Assembly: GCA_001689405.1 (NCBI GenBank)
Contig: LUJO01000035.1
Location: 1 to 34,695 of the forward strand
Reading direction: 5' to 3'
From: Candidatus Homeothermus arabinoxylanisolvens
GTDB taxonomy: Bacteria > Bacteroidota > Bacteroidia > Bacteroidales > Muribaculaceae
DNA: 34,695 nt
Translations under genes and position numbers: made by a program
Shown here: in pieces, positions 22,715 through 32,126 of the stretch
Layout of the letters: each line of letters begins with the position of its first letter
How positions within the stretch are numbered: position 1 is the first letter of the stretch
The notes under the pieces: generated by a model
Databases searched by the model: none
Told to the model about the DNA's origin: nothing
What the model saw: the letters and a program-made list of their open reading frames with translations, nothing else

Positions 22715-23776
22715 TTATATGTGCATTAAGTCTCTGAAAATGTCGAGAGCCGACTTTATGTCGTCTTCACAGCATGTACGGTCTATTTCAAATTCGCCCA
22801 CATCTTTAAGAAGAGTGAAATTAATCTCCGACGACGTGTTTTTCTTGTCATGATGCATAAGCTCTATGAGTTCGGGATAATCGTCGCAGGTGAATGTATA
22901 TGGCCCGTAGGTGTCATAGACGTATGACGCGAAGCGATACAGTTCCTCGCCCGGGAAGCCGAGTGACAGGCGGCTGAGTATCAGCTCGGTCACACAGCCC
23001 CATGCTACGGCATAGCCGTGGGGTATCGGTGAATTATGTCTCATGGCATGGCTTTCAAAAGCATGCCCTATGGTGTGGCCCAGATTCAGGGCACGTCTGA
23101 TGCCGTGTTCCAGCGGATCTTCTGTGACAATGCGGCGTTTGACGTTGACCGATTCTTCGAGCATATCGAGCAGATTGTCCCAGTCGGCGCTTTCCACATT
23201 ATAGTTTATCAGACGACGGTAGGCCTCCTTGCTGTCTATAAGACCGTGCTTTAGCATTTCGGCATACCCCGATTTAAGTTCCTCCAACGGCAGGGTCTTA
23301 AAAAACAAAGTAGATATAATCACGGCGTCAGCTTCGCGAAATGCTCCCACTTCGTTTTTAAGCCCGTTGAAGTTTATGCCTGTCTTGCCTCCTACTGCTG
23401 CGTCTACGGCCGACAGCAGGGTAGTGGGTATGTTGACGAAACGCAGGCCCCGCTTGAATGTGGCTCCGGCGAAACCGCCCATATCAGTGATCATGCCTCC
23501 TCCGAGGTTTATAAGTAGTGATTGACGTGTCGCGCCTCCATTCTGCAGTCGTTCCCATATATAGGAAAGCGAGTCGAGATTTTTGTTCACGTCTCCCACT
23601 TTTGTGGTTATGACTTCAGCCTCATGCAGTTGCCGGGACTCCGATAATATGACGGGCAATACATACTTTGCCGTGTTTTCATCGGTAAGTATGAACGTAC
23701 GCGGATTGCCGCTATCGGTGATGTATCGGTCTATGACACTGGCCGGCGAATTTGTAAAATATACTTTTTGTGACAT
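22715..23776 (-). CDS. aroB: 3-dehydroquinate synthase
   Basis: The start is set at ATG 23776 (MSQKVYFTNS); a GTG three bases upstream is less likely. The 353-residue enzyme converts DAHP to 3-dehydroquinate, the second step of the shikimate pathway, and needs NAD and a divalent metal. The NAD-binding GGGMITDMGGFAGATFKRG, then RFVNIPTTLLSAVDAAVGGKTGIN, and the metal-ligand region LNLGHTIGHAFE are clear. It is the last gene of the run DUF5715, AsmA-like, HAD, aroB (11-base gap after HAD). Downstream, about 65 bases separate it from the promoter of the DUF177 operon, with no obvious terminator. Confidence 0.96.
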   Translation of the reverse strand: MSQKVYFTNSPASVIDRYITDSGNPRTFILTDENTAKYVLPVILSESRQLHEAEVITTKVGDVNKNLDSLSYIWERLQNGGATRQSLLINLGGGMITDMGGFAGATFKRGLRFVNIPTTLLSAVDAAVGGKTGINFNGLKNEVGAFREADAVIISTLFFKTLPLEELKSGYAEMLKHGLIDSKEAYRRLINYNVESADWDNLLDMLEESVNVKRRIVTEDPLEHGIRRALNLGHTIGHAFESHAMRHNSPIPHGYAVAWGCVTELILSRLSLGFPGEELYRFASYVYDTYGPYTFTCDDYPELIELMHHDKKNTSSEINFTLLKDVGEFEIDRTCCEDDIKSALDIFRDLMHI

Positions 23777-23787
23777 CACACTGTTGT

Positions 23788-24531
23788 TTATTTTCCGGTT
23801 TGTAAAATTATGGATATCAATATTGGTAAGCGTTGAGCAAGTTCTGTCATCGAAGAATAGACGATGTCAGCTCCGGCTTTGCTTAGTTCCTCTCTGGGTA
23901 TAGGGCCTGTGGTAACTCCTATGGTAAATGCTCCTGATGCGGCTCCTGATTTTACTCCGAGCGGGGCATTGTCGACAGCTATACACTCTTCAGGCGATGC
24001 ATTGACAATAGTCATAGCCTTGATGAATGGTTCCGGATCGGGTTTTCCTCGCTTTACATCGTGCGACGTTATGCGCCTTTCGGTCGGGAATGCTCCCGGA
24101 TAGTCGGTGTCAAGCCGGTTTAACAATGTATTTTGCCCCGAGCCGGTCACCAGTACCGTCGTTATGTTATTAGAGAGGAACGTATTGACCATTTCCTTCG
24201 CTCCCGGCATGGGGGATACCGGTGGCATATCGCTGAAATACAGCGTTTTTTTGTGGTATAGCTCCTTCGCCTCCTCAGGGGCGGCGTCATGTCCGTAAGC
24301 ACGGTTAAACAGCAAGTTTATGGTGGAGACCCCGGTGCGTCCTTCATATAGGAAGAACTCGTCGCGGGTACACTCTATGCCAATGCCTGAAATAAGACGA
24401 TACCATGCGTCGGCATGATTGCCCATGGAGTCATATAACGTACCGTCCATGTCTATAAGAGCGGCTGTGGGCCTGATGCGGGTTATGCCTCTCCGTTTCA
24501 TATATGCTTTTATGGCCTCTTGTTCATTCAT
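23788..24531 (-). CDS. HAD-superfamily hydrolase (beta-phosphoglucomutase-like)
   Basis: This 247-residue protein has all four HAD motifs: DMDGTLYDS (nucleophile Asp27 and Asp29), the Ser/Thr in LVTGS, the Lys in KRGKPDPEPF, and the acidic VDNAPLGV. The helical cap is inserted after motif I, as in subclass I members such as beta-phosphoglucomutase and phosphoglycolate phosphatase. The substrate cannot be assigned from motifs. Its start overlaps the AsmA-like stop by 8 bases, and aroB follows, so it is co-transcribed. Confidence 0.88.
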   Translation of the reverse strand: MNEQEAIKAYMKRRGITRIRPTAALIDMDGTLYDSMGNHADAWYRLISGIGIECTRDEFFLYEGRTGVSTINLLFNRAYGHDAAPEEAKELYHKKTLYFSDMPPVSPMPGAKEMVNTFLSNNITTVLVTGSGQNTLLNRLDTDYPGAFPTERRITSHDVKRGKPDPEPFIKAMTIVNASPEECIAVDNAPLGVKSGAASGAFTIGVTTGPIPREELSKAGADIVYSSMTELAQRLPILISIILQTGK

Positions 24532-27500
24532 CGCTTTCAGGTTTTGGTAATATGCCTTTTTCTATGAACATTATCGAGTCGTTGTGGGATATTGTGTCGT
24601 TGAGCTCTTCAAATGTTATTTTTTCGGGTTGACGGGCTACTTTTAGGCCTGACAGTCGAGCGGCTTTGGCGCCACGGCTGAATACGCGGTCAATCTCTTT
24701 AAGCAGGTTTACACGGGTTGTGTCGACTATGGTTATCTTTTCACCTGCCTGATCGGGTTTGTATTTGGCTTTTCCGAGACGGACCTTCATCTTGTCGGTA
24801 TTGCCTGACAGATTAAGCCCGAATTTAAAAGGCATGGGCGATTTAAGAACCGATATGTGGTACTTGTAGTTGAGCGCCAAGTCGTTGGAACCCATTACGG
24901 CAAGCCGGTAACGATCGAAGTCGAAAACGAAGGGGAAGAGCTCGAGAGTCGAATTGTCGACAAGCATCTCTACTTCCATGTGTGGTATGACATTGTGCTT
25001 CTTGTCTTTGAACATGAGCCATTTTGACAGGGTCTTGAATGTCTCTGCATCAAGCAATACAAGGTTTTCCCCCGACAATTTTATCGCTGCTTCGAGGCTT
25101 GGCAATATGAGGTTCATGCACGAGTCGACCTCTGTGGTAGCGGCTATGTCGGCATCGATAACTCCGTCAAAGTCTTTCAGCAGCGGCATCAGCGAGTCTA
25201 CCGCCGGTATAAGATTGATGAACTCTTTGATGTGCATGTCATCAAGCTTAAGCCCGAAGCCGAAGCGTATGTCATCTTTTGTCGGGGCTGTGTATAAGGC
25301 TGTGAGCGCCGCTCCTCCTATGGCAGACCCTGCCGAGAGGTCGCGCAGATTGAGCGCTCCATTGTTTATGAGCAGGTCGCCTTTGAAATTCTGCATTGTC
25401 ACGTCGGCATATATTACCTTACGGGCTTTCATTTTTATGTCGGCCCTGACATTCATCGGCACGAGCAACGCCGATGTGTCTGCCGACTGTGTCACGGAGT
25501 CGGCAAGCTCCTGTATGGATTTTTCATCCTCGATGCCGTCGATTGATATTGACCCGTCTTTGACCTGTTCGGCAAATGCCGAGCCTTTGTATGCCGCCTG
25601 CACAATCTGGTTGATGTCGAGAGTGTCGCTCTCAAGTGTCATATTGACTTGTACGGGACGTCGTGATATCAATGCCTGACGTACATTTCTGATAGCTCCG
25701 TTTATCATGAAGTCGGAGTGCCCGGCTGTATACTTCAGATTGTTTAAGAGGATGCTGTCGGTCGTGAAACGCAAATCGATATTCTCGATGCGATTACGCA
25801 ACGGGAAATAGGTGGAGAAAAGCATACCTCGTTCGGCAGTGATACACCCGCTTACGTCCCATCTGAGCAACATACGCTTCGCATTTTGATCAAGGCCGAA
25901 ATCGACAATGTCGTACTTTGACATGTCTGCTTTCCTTCCGGGCATCGAATTTCTCATAAGTGTGAATATCGAGTCGGGTGCAAGTCCGGGATGTAATGCA
26001 GCCAAAGAGTCGTAACGCGCTTTTAATCGCGGAGGCAATTCGCGCCGCGGCTTCATGTGCGCTTTTATGTCGAAATTGCCTTTACGCATGAGCAGTCGGT
26101 TGAAGCGGTCGGCATAAACGGCAATGTCGGCTCCTGTATTCAGTCGGAGCAACGGTACGCGCCCTTGTCCTTCGTATCGCTGAATGGCTCCTGACAGTTT
26201 TGCTCCACGTAGCCACATGCGCATTGAGTCGCTGTCCATGTATCTTATGCTTTCGGCTTTTATTGTGGCACCTATGGGGTTAATCCGGGTTGTGTCGGAT
26301 GACGATGCTTTGTTGGGGCAGCCTATGCCGCCCTTAAGGCCCTTGGCGGCGATATCCATGCCTGATATGTCGACTCTTATTGTGTCGATATTGACTGATG
26401 CCGTTAGCAACGAGTCTACGCGTTGTGCGTCGGTAATGAAAGAGGTATTGGTGCCGAGCGTGACTCTGGTATTGCGCGTATAGAGGTATAGGCCGTTTTC
26501 CGGTAGCGACGCATCAATGTCATGAAGCGAGAGGTCGCCTTTAAGCAGTATGCGGTGAAACCGCTTGGGGGTGAGGTCTTCGAGATGCAGACGTGCGTCG
26601 GAGTCAAACTCCAGCCGGCCCTTTACTGAACCCGGAATTGCCGCTCTCATGTCGTAAGGCAACTTGGCAAAGTCGGCTGTAGCTTTTATACGCGCATCGA
26701 TATATGGATTGCTGAGTAGGGAAGTGGCGTTGCCTTTTATCGATATACGAGCTCCGTCGGTGGCTGCCCGCAGGTGTCGCAGGTTGACTGTTGAGCGGTC
26801 AGGATCATCTCCGTTAACTACTATGGTCATGTCGGCTTCAACATCTCTGAGTGTGTATCGGTCATATTTCAGACTGCATGGCTTTATGACGATGTCGGCT
26901 GCGCATGATGGCATGGACTTGCTGTTAAGCGGATAGGGACGTGTAAGTTCCAGAGCCATGTCGATCTTCATGTTGGTCGACAACTCCTTTATGTCGCCGC
27001 GCCATTGCGGCGGAATATGTGCCATGACCTCTTCGGGGGAGAGTGAATTGACTGTCATGGCCAAGTTCTCGACAGTCAGAGGTGTAGCGAAGTTTATCGA
27101 TGAATTGATGATTGCGTTAACCGGTCCCGCCGTGATGTTGAAGTTCTCGAGGGTTATCCATTCGGGGCGTTCATGCAGCCATTGTATTTTCCCGTCTATG
27201 GCTATGGCCATGGAGTCGATGTCTATGTCGGGTGGAAGCAATGCCTTCAGGTCGCTGTTTAGCGTAACTTCATACTTGGATTCGGAGTTAAGTATGCGTG
27301 ATTGCCGTAGGATAAGGCTGATGTCTAAGGAATCGGCAACCGATACGTAACGAATCGGCATACAATTGATGATTTCAAAGCGGTTTATCGATATGTCGGG
27401 AATATCGGAGCTTTCAGAATCGGTGCTCTCCTCGCTCTCGGGCACTATGTAGAAATTGCATATTTCGTTATTGTATGATACGGCATTTATCGCCGGGGAG

Positions 27501-27904
27501 GTCAATTCTACGTCGTAAAGCCTTATGTCGCCTTTTAGAAGTGCCGGGAGATTTATGGCTCCGTGAAATTTGTCGATGCTCAGAAGGGTGTCTGCGTCTT
27601 GTGGCAGCAAAGCGCGTTGTGACTCCGAAAGAGAGGCAAATGCGTCGCTCTTTATGGTGACGGAATCAAGATCTATATATAAATGTGGAAAAGTCTTCCA
27701 AAGTGTAAGTTCGGCTTTCGACAGCGCGACTTCCGCATTCAGATTTTTATTGGCGATGTCTCTGACCAGTGGAGTGAGCCGGGCCGGTGTCAGTATCCAT
27801 ACCGCGGCACTGAGCAGCAGTACAATAAGTGCGATTGTTATGCCTATGGCCCATGCCGCTGTTTTCGCAATGCGGCCGATGACGCTTTTGCCGGTTGGTT
27901 TCAT
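24524..27904 (-). CDS. Large AsmA-like inner-membrane-anchored protein
   Basis: This 1126-residue protein has one N-terminal membrane helix (about residues 14-33, IGITIALIVLLLSAAVWIL) followed by a very long beta-rich periplasmic region. AsmA-family features are the opening LTPLVRDIANKNLNAEVALSKAEL and a C-terminal AsmA-like region with SLEAAIKLSGENLVLLDAETF. Members form bridge-like lipid conduits between inner and outer membrane; E. coli AsmA, TamB and YhdP are the studied cases. A role in outer-membrane lipid balance is inference from the family. It overlaps the DUF5715 gene by 4 bases (ATGA) and the HAD gene by 8 bases. Confidence 0.85.
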   Translation of the reverse strand: MKPTGKSVIGRIAKTAAWAIGITIALIVLLLSAAVWILTPARLTPLVRDIANKNLNAEVALSKAELTLWKTFPHLYIDLDSVTIKSDAFASLSESQRALLPQDADTLLSIDKFHGAINLPALLKGDIRLYDVELTSPAINAVSYNNEICNFYIVPESEESTDSESSDIPDISINRFEIINCMPIRYVSVADSLDISLILRQSRILNSESKYEVTLNSDLKALLPPDIDIDSMAIAIDGKIQWLHERPEWITLENFNITAGPVNAIINSSINFATPLTVENLAMTVNSLSPEEVMAHIPPQWRGDIKELSTNMKIDMALELTRPYPLNSKSMPSCAADIVIKPCSLKYDRYTLRDVEADMTIVVNGDDPDRSTVNLRHLRAATDGARISIKGNATSLLSNPYIDARIKATADFAKLPYDMRAAIPGSVKGRLEFDSDARLHLEDLTPKRFHRILLKGDLSLHDIDASLPENGLYLYTRNTRVTLGTNTSFITDAQRVDSLLTASVNIDTIRVDISGMDIAAKGLKGGIGCPNKASSSDTTRINPIGATIKAESIRYMDSDSMRMWLRGAKLSGAIQRYEGQGRVPLLRLNTGADIAVYADRFNRLLMRKGNFDIKAHMKPRRELPPRLKARYDSLAALHPGLAPDSIFTLMRNSMPGRKADMSKYDIVDFGLDQNAKRMLLRWDVSGCITAERGMLFSTYFPLRNRIENIDLRFTTDSILLNNLKYTAGHSDFMINGAIRNVRQALISRRPVQVNMTLESDTLDINQIVQAAYKGSAFAEQVKDGSISIDGIEDEKSIQELADSVTQSADTSALLVPMNVRADIKMKARKVIYADVTMQNFKGDLLINNGALNLRDLSAGSAIGGAALTALYTAPTKDDIRFGFGLKLDDMHIKEFINLIPAVDSLMPLLKDFDGVIDADIAATTEVDSCMNLILPSLEAAIKLSGENLVLLDAETFKTLSKWLMFKDKKHNVIPHMEVEMLVDNSTLELFPFVFDFDRYRLAVMGSNDLALNYKYHISVLKSPMPFKFGLNLSGNTDKMKVRLGKAKYKPDQAGEKITIVDTTRVNLLKEIDRVFSRGAKAARLSGLKVARQPEKITFEELNDTISHNDSIMFIEKGILPKPESDE

Positions 27905-28650
27905 AATGTGTCTTGTTGTTTAGGTCTACGGGCGGTGATGTGGAAGCATCCTTGTTTACGCTCGTATTTTACATAACACTTCTGCTCATCGCGAAGTTGT
28001 TTTAGTACTTCTCCAAGTAGATTTTTCAGGTCTTCCTGTGTACGTGCCACAGTCACGGAGTCGCATATGAATTTGGTGTAACTTATGTCAAATGTCGTGC
28101 CGAACTGGTGGGCTGACTCTTCAGTGGCGTTGATGTTGCGTTTACGCAATTTTTTTACGGCACCGCGTGTACGCAGTACGCTTGTCACTTTCAGCCTGTA
28201 ATTGCCGCCTCCGCGCGCCTGCAGTGAGTCGTTGAAGCGATGGCCAATCTCTTTTAGCAGCGAGGAGGCTTCGGGCACGAGGTAGGGCACGGAGTGGGTG
28301 AGGTTGTCGACAAAGTATTCGCCACAGCTCTCTATGCGCTTTATCGGACGCTTTATGCGCCATGCAGAACGCGGGCTTTCTATCGGGGCTATTCCTAACT
28401 TCTTGGCCTCATCGACATGGACCTGATTGAGGTCGTTAAATACGCGTCCGAGGCTTCCGCCGATGGGGTATATCTTCATCTTTACGCATCCTCCGTCAGG
28501 CATGGAGTCAAGATGGGTATAATAGTCAGATGCAGCGTGGTGTGATGATGTCGAGGTGCCTGATTGGTCACGGGAGCATCCGCATCCCGGTAATGTCAAG
28601 CATATTGCGGCGGCGACAGAAAGTATTAAGCAAGATGGACTGTGGGTCAT
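27901..28650 (-). CDS. DUF5715 lipoprotein, M15-peptidase-like
   Basis: This 249-residue protein is a lipoprotein: the hydrophobic core (residues 8-20) ends in LPGC. The C-terminal half resembles the Hedgehog/D,D-peptidase fold: TSVLRTRG, then SAHQFGTTFDISY (the S-x-H-x-x-G-x-x-x-D metal-binding pattern) and a final CFHITARR that supplies the last His. A peptidoglycan peptidase role is therefore possible, but activity is not proven for this family. It is the first gene of the run leading to aroB, with a promoter just upstream (28670-28701). It is divergent from frdC. Confidence 0.8.
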   Translation of the reverse strand: MTHSPSCLILSVAAAICLTLPGCGCSRDQSGTSTSSHHAASDYYTHLDSMPDGGCVKMKIYPIGGSLGRVFNDLNQVHVDEAKKLGIAPIESPRSAWRIKRPIKRIESCGEYFVDNLTHSVPYLVPEASSLLKEIGHRFNDSLQARGGGNYRLKVTSVLRTRGAVKKLRKRNINATEESAHQFGTTFDISYTKFICDSVTVARTQEDLKNLLGEVLKQLRDEQKCYVKYERKQGCFHITARRPKQQDTL

Positions 28651-28669
28651 AATTTAGAAAATTGAAGCG

Positions 28670-28701
28670 TAAAATTAACAATTTGCCCGCTAATTAACAA
28701 A
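28670..28701 (-). promoter_or_regulatory. Promoter of the DUF5715-AsmA-HAD-aroB operon
   Basis: On the minus strand, -33 TTTG (28698-28701) and -7 TAATTTTA (28670-28677, seven of eight to TAnnTTTG) are spaced by 20 bases. The ATG at 28650 is about 20 bases downstream. Confidence 0.5.
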
Positions 28702-28985
28702 AAACAGACGGCTTTACTTGTCGCAAGCTCCGCCGTCCTTCCATTCATGAGAAATCTATCTACTATTATATGATGGATTCTGTAGAATGCAATACTAAAT
28801 GTTGTTTGGTGATATTTACATAATACTTTTGTATAATTTCATGGTGCAAGTTTAAGTATTTTGATTGTATTTGCATAATAAAAATGCGGTTATTTTGTAA
28901 AACATGTTATAAAACATATTTTTCGACTGCGTCAGACGGCTCCAAGGAGATAAAAACAACAATTATTACCGAAAAAATTCCGTAT
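28702..28985. other. AT-rich intergenic region upstream of frdC
   Basis: No gene is seen here. It holds a 6-bp hairpin (GACGGC 28707-28712 with GCCGTC 28732-28737) that, on the minus strand, is followed by a T-run. It also holds a direct repeat AAAACAT spaced by 12 bases near 28,901-28,919 (AAAACATgttatAAAACAT), which may be a regulator site for the fumarate reductase promoter. Confidence 0.4.
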
Positions 28986-28987
28986 TA

Positions 28988-29019
28988 TTTGTGATGACGC
29001 ATAAATTATCTTAAATTTG
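28988..29019 (+). promoter_or_regulatory. frdCAB promoter
   Basis: The -33 TTTG (28988-28991) and -7 TAAATTTG (29012-29019) match the Bacteroidetes sigma-ABfr consensus exactly, with 20 bases between. The expected start near 29,026 gives a leader of about 60 bases, AT-rich, before the ATG at 29087. A strong promoter fits an abundant respiratory complex. Confidence 0.8.
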
Positions 29020-29086
29020 CATGACAAACAATAGCCATCAATTCATTTAATATATTAAGTTCTAATTTTCAAATTTTTAAACTTCT

Positions 29087-30079
29087 ATGTGGTTAACAAG
29101 CTCATCTATAGGGCGCAAATTGGTAATGGCCGTAACAGGTATTTGCCTCGTCCTATTTGTAACTTTTCACTGCTTGATGAACGCAATAGCTATCGTGTAT
29201 CCGGCGGCTTACAATGTTATTTGTGAGTTCCTCGGAGCCAATTGGTATGCGTTGGTAGCTTCACTGGGGCTCGCTCTGTTGTTCATCATTCACATTATCT
29301 ATGCCGTGTGGCTTACTCTTCAGAACCGCAAGGCACGTGGTAACGACCGTTATTCGATCAACAAGCGTCCGGCTACGGTGGAATGGTCGTCGCAGAACAT
29401 GCTTGTGCTCGGTATCGTAGTGCTTGCTTTCCTTGTCGTGCACATGATCCAGTTCTGGGCAAAGATGCAACTTCAGGAGATACGCGGTGTCGAAGGTGTG
29501 ATACCCCCGTCAATCGGCACGCTGTTTATTCAGGAAGCATTCTCTTGTGTCTGGACTCCGATTGTATATATAATCGGCTTTGTGGCTTTATGGTTCCACA
29601 TGAATCACGGTTTCTGGTCGATGTTCCAGTCTATCGGTTGGGACAACACTACTTGGCTGCCCCGCCTCAAGACTATAGCATGCTGGTGGACAACCATCGT
29701 GATTGCGTTATTTATCGCTCAGGCTGTGGTATTTACCGTAAATGCCCATAATGACTTCTACAAGAAAGATCCGGTGCTTCGTGACCAGTACAAAGAAGTG
29801 ATAGGTAAAGTGGTAGGCATACCCGCCGACCGTTTCAGTTATGATCAGGTACCTACTGCCGAAGATCTGCAGAAGGCCAAGACCGAGGTCGACAATCTCA
29901 AGAAGAATCCTCAGATGATGTCGCAGTACGGTGTGGATGCGGCTATGATTGAAAGCCAGCTCAAGAGCATTGAGGCTTGGACCTCGATACTCCCCTTTGT
30001 AGATTACCTTAATGATGCTGCCGGAAATGTCGAGGCGGTTGAAGTTGAGGCTGTTCAGGAAGTTCAACCCGAAAATTGA
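29087..30079 (+). CDS. frdC: Fumarate reductase/succinate dehydrogenase cytochrome b subunit
   Basis: This 330-residue protein is the membrane anchor that carries heme b and reacts with menaquinol. Five membrane helices are seen at about 12-37, 52-77, 103-123, 147-170 and 198-217. Histidines suited to heme binding are at about 28, 69, 119, 171 and 174. The core ends near residue 220, as in Bacteroidetes homologues. The remaining 105 or so residues are hydrophilic and helical with an acidic end (VEAVEVEAVQEVQPEN), longer than the usual family member. It is the first gene of frdCAB, with the flavoprotein eight bases downstream. Confidence 0.93.
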   Translation: MWLTSSSIGRKLVMAVTGICLVLFVTFHCLMNAIAIVYPAAYNVICEFLGANWYALVASLGLALLFIIHIIYAVWLTLQNRKARGNDRYSINKRPATVEWSSQNMLVLGIVVLAFLVVHMIQFWAKMQLQEIRGVEGVIPPSIGTLFIQEAFSCVWTPIVYIIGFVALWFHMNHGFWSMFQSIGWDNTTWLPRLKTIACWWTTIVIALFIAQAVVFTVNAHNDFYKKDPVLRDQYKEVIGKVVGIPADRFSYDQVPTAEDLQKAKTEVDNLKKNPQMMSQYGVDAAMIESQLKSIEAWTSILPFVDYLNDAAGNVEAVEVEAVQEVQPEN

Positions 30080-30087
30080 TTAGCGAT

Positions 30088-32097
30088 ATGGAAAATACAA
30101 AAGAAAACGTTAAAGTGATGAATCCGGCTGATTCTAAAATCCCGGAAGGTCCTATCGCTGAGAAATGGACCAACTACAAGGCTCATCAGAAACTGGTGAA
30201 TCCGGCTAACAAACGTCGTCTCGACATAATCGTTGTCGGTACCGGTCTTGCCGGCGCTTCAGCTGCGTCGTCACTTGCCGAAATGGGCTTCAATGTGCTT
30301 AATTTCTGTATACAGGACTCTCCCCGTCGTGCACACTCTATCGCTGCTCAGGGTGGTATAAATGCCGCTAAGAACTATCAGAATGACGGCGACTCTGTAT
30401 ATCGTCTGTTTTATGACACAGTAAAAGGTGGCGACTATCGTGCTCGCGAGGCCAATGTATATCGTCTTGCCGAAGTATCCAACAATATTATAGACCAGTG
30501 CGTGGCTCAGGGCGTTCCTTTCGCTCGTGAATACGGAGGTCTGCTTGCCAACCGTTCGTTCGGAGGTGCACAGGTGTCGCGTACATTCTATGCCAAAGGT
30601 CAGACCGGTCAGCAGCTCCTTCTTGGTGCATACTCTTCGCTTAACCGTCAGATCAACCTCGGCAAGGTAAAGAGCTACAACCGTTATGAGATGCATGATG
30701 TGGTCATGATTGACGGTCGTGCACGTGGTATTATCGCCAAAAACCTCGTTACAGGTAAGTTTGAACGTTTTGCCGCTCACGCTGTAGTTATCGCTACCGG
30801 CGGATATGGTAATGCTTACTTCTTGTCGACTAACGCAATGGGTTGTAACTGTAGCGCTGCCATGGCTTGCTACCGTAAGGGCGCTTATTTTGCCAATCCC
30901 GCTTATGTTCAGATACACCCGACCTGTATACCCGTACACGGTGATCAGCAGTCCAAGCTTACTCTTATGTCTGAGTCGCTTCGTAACGATGGACGTATCT
31001 GGGTGCCTAAGAAACTTGAAGACGCAAAGAAGCTTCAGAGCGGAGAGATTAAAGGCTCGCAGATACCTGAAGAGGATCGCGATTATTATCTTGAGCGTCG
31101 TTATCCGGCATTCGGTAATCTTGTGCCCCGCGACGTAGCTTCGCGTGCCGCCAAGGAGCGTTGCGACAAGGGCTTCGGAGTAAACAATACCGGTCTTGCC
31201 GTATTCCTTGACTTCAGTGATGCAATCAATCGTCTCGGTATTGATGTAGTGCGTCAGCGTTATGGCAATCTTTTCGATATGTATGAGGAGATTACTGACG
31301 TCAATCCCGGTGAAGTGGGCTCTGAAATAAACGGAGAGGTTTATTATAACCCGATGATGATATTCCCCGCTATCCACTATACCATGGGTGGTATCTGGGT
31401 TGACTACGAGCTTCAGACTTCGTTGAAGGGACTTTTCGCTATCGGCGAATGTAACTTCTCTGACCATGGAGCCAACCGTCTTGGAGCTTCTGCTCTTATG
31501 CAGGGTCTTGCCGATGGCTATTTCGTTCTGCCCTATACTATCCAGAACTATCTATCCGACCAGATCACTGTGCCGCGCTTCTCTACTGATGCTCCGGAGT
31601 TTGCTGAGGCTGAAGCCAAGTGTATTGCCGCTCAGGATGCTCTCCTGAAGATACAGGGTAAGCGCTCCGTTGACTCTATACACAAGGAACTCGGTCATAT
31701 AATGTGGGAATATGTAGGTATGGGCCGTACAAAAGAGGGTCTTACAACTGCGTTGGCCAAACTTAAAGAACTCCGCAAGGAATTCCAGACTAACCTTTAT
31801 GTGCCCGGTACTGCCGAGGGTATGAATATCGAGCTTGACAAGGCGTTCCGTCTGAATGACTTTATCATTATGGGCGAACTGGTGGCTTATGATGCTCTTA
31901 ACCGCAATGAGAGCTGTGGCGGACACTTCCGCGAAGAGTACCAGACTGAAGAAGGCGAGGCCAAGCGCGATGACGAAAACTATTTCTACGTATCTTGCTG
32001 GGATTACCAAGGTAGCGATGACAAGGCTCCGGAACTTATCAAAGAGCCGCTTCACTATGAGGCTATCAAGGTTCAGACCCGTAACTATAAGTCATAA
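30088..32097 (+). CDS. frdA: Fumarate reductase/succinate dehydrogenase flavoprotein subunit
   Basis: The start is ATG 30088 (MENTKENVK), not the TTG at 30076 that overlaps frdC. The 669-residue product reduces fumarate to succinate, or runs in reverse, with covalent FAD. The dinucleotide fold DIIVVGTGLAGASAAS (about 46-61) and the flavin-linking His in SPRRAHSIAAQGG (about H83) are present. Typical substrate-site regions occur, including IHPTCIP and NRLGASAL. In Bacteroidales the enzyme acts mainly as a fumarate reductase in succinate and propionate formation. Length and order match the family. Confidence 0.97.
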   Translation: MENTKENVKVMNPADSKIPEGPIAEKWTNYKAHQKLVNPANKRRLDIIVVGTGLAGASAASSLAEMGFNVLNFCIQDSPRRAHSIAAQGGINAAKNYQNDGDSVYRLFYDTVKGGDYRAREANVYRLAEVSNNIIDQCVAQGVPFAREYGGLLANRSFGGAQVSRTFYAKGQTGQQLLLGAYSSLNRQINLGKVKSYNRYEMHDVVMIDGRARGIIAKNLVTGKFERFAAHAVVIATGGYGNAYFLSTNAMGCNCSAAMACYRKGAYFANPAYVQIHPTCIPVHGDQQSKLTLMSESLRNDGRIWVPKKLEDAKKLQSGEIKGSQIPEEDRDYYLERRYPAFGNLVPRDVASRAAKERCDKGFGVNNTGLAVFLDFSDAINRLGIDVVRQRYGNLFDMYEEITDVNPGEVGSEINGEVYYNPMMIFPAIHYTMGGIWVDYELQTSLKGLFAIGECNFSDHGANRLGASALMQGLADGYFVLPYTIQNYLSDQITVPRFSTDAPEFAEAEAKCIAAQDALLKIQGKRSVDSIHKELGHIMWEYVGMGRTKEGLTTALAKLKELRKEFQTNLYVPGTAEGMNIELDKAFRLNDFIIMGELVAYDALNRNESCGGHFREEYQTEEGEAKRDDENYFYVSCWDYQGSDDKAPELIKEPLHYEAIKVQTRNYKS

Positions 32098-32126
32098 TCT
32101 TCTCACATCTTAGAAAGTAAACTCAA

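Noticed and set aside
30271..31467. A 398-codon open frame on the minus strand
   Set aside because: It lies wholly inside frdA on the opposite strand; its product resembles no family and frdA is certain.
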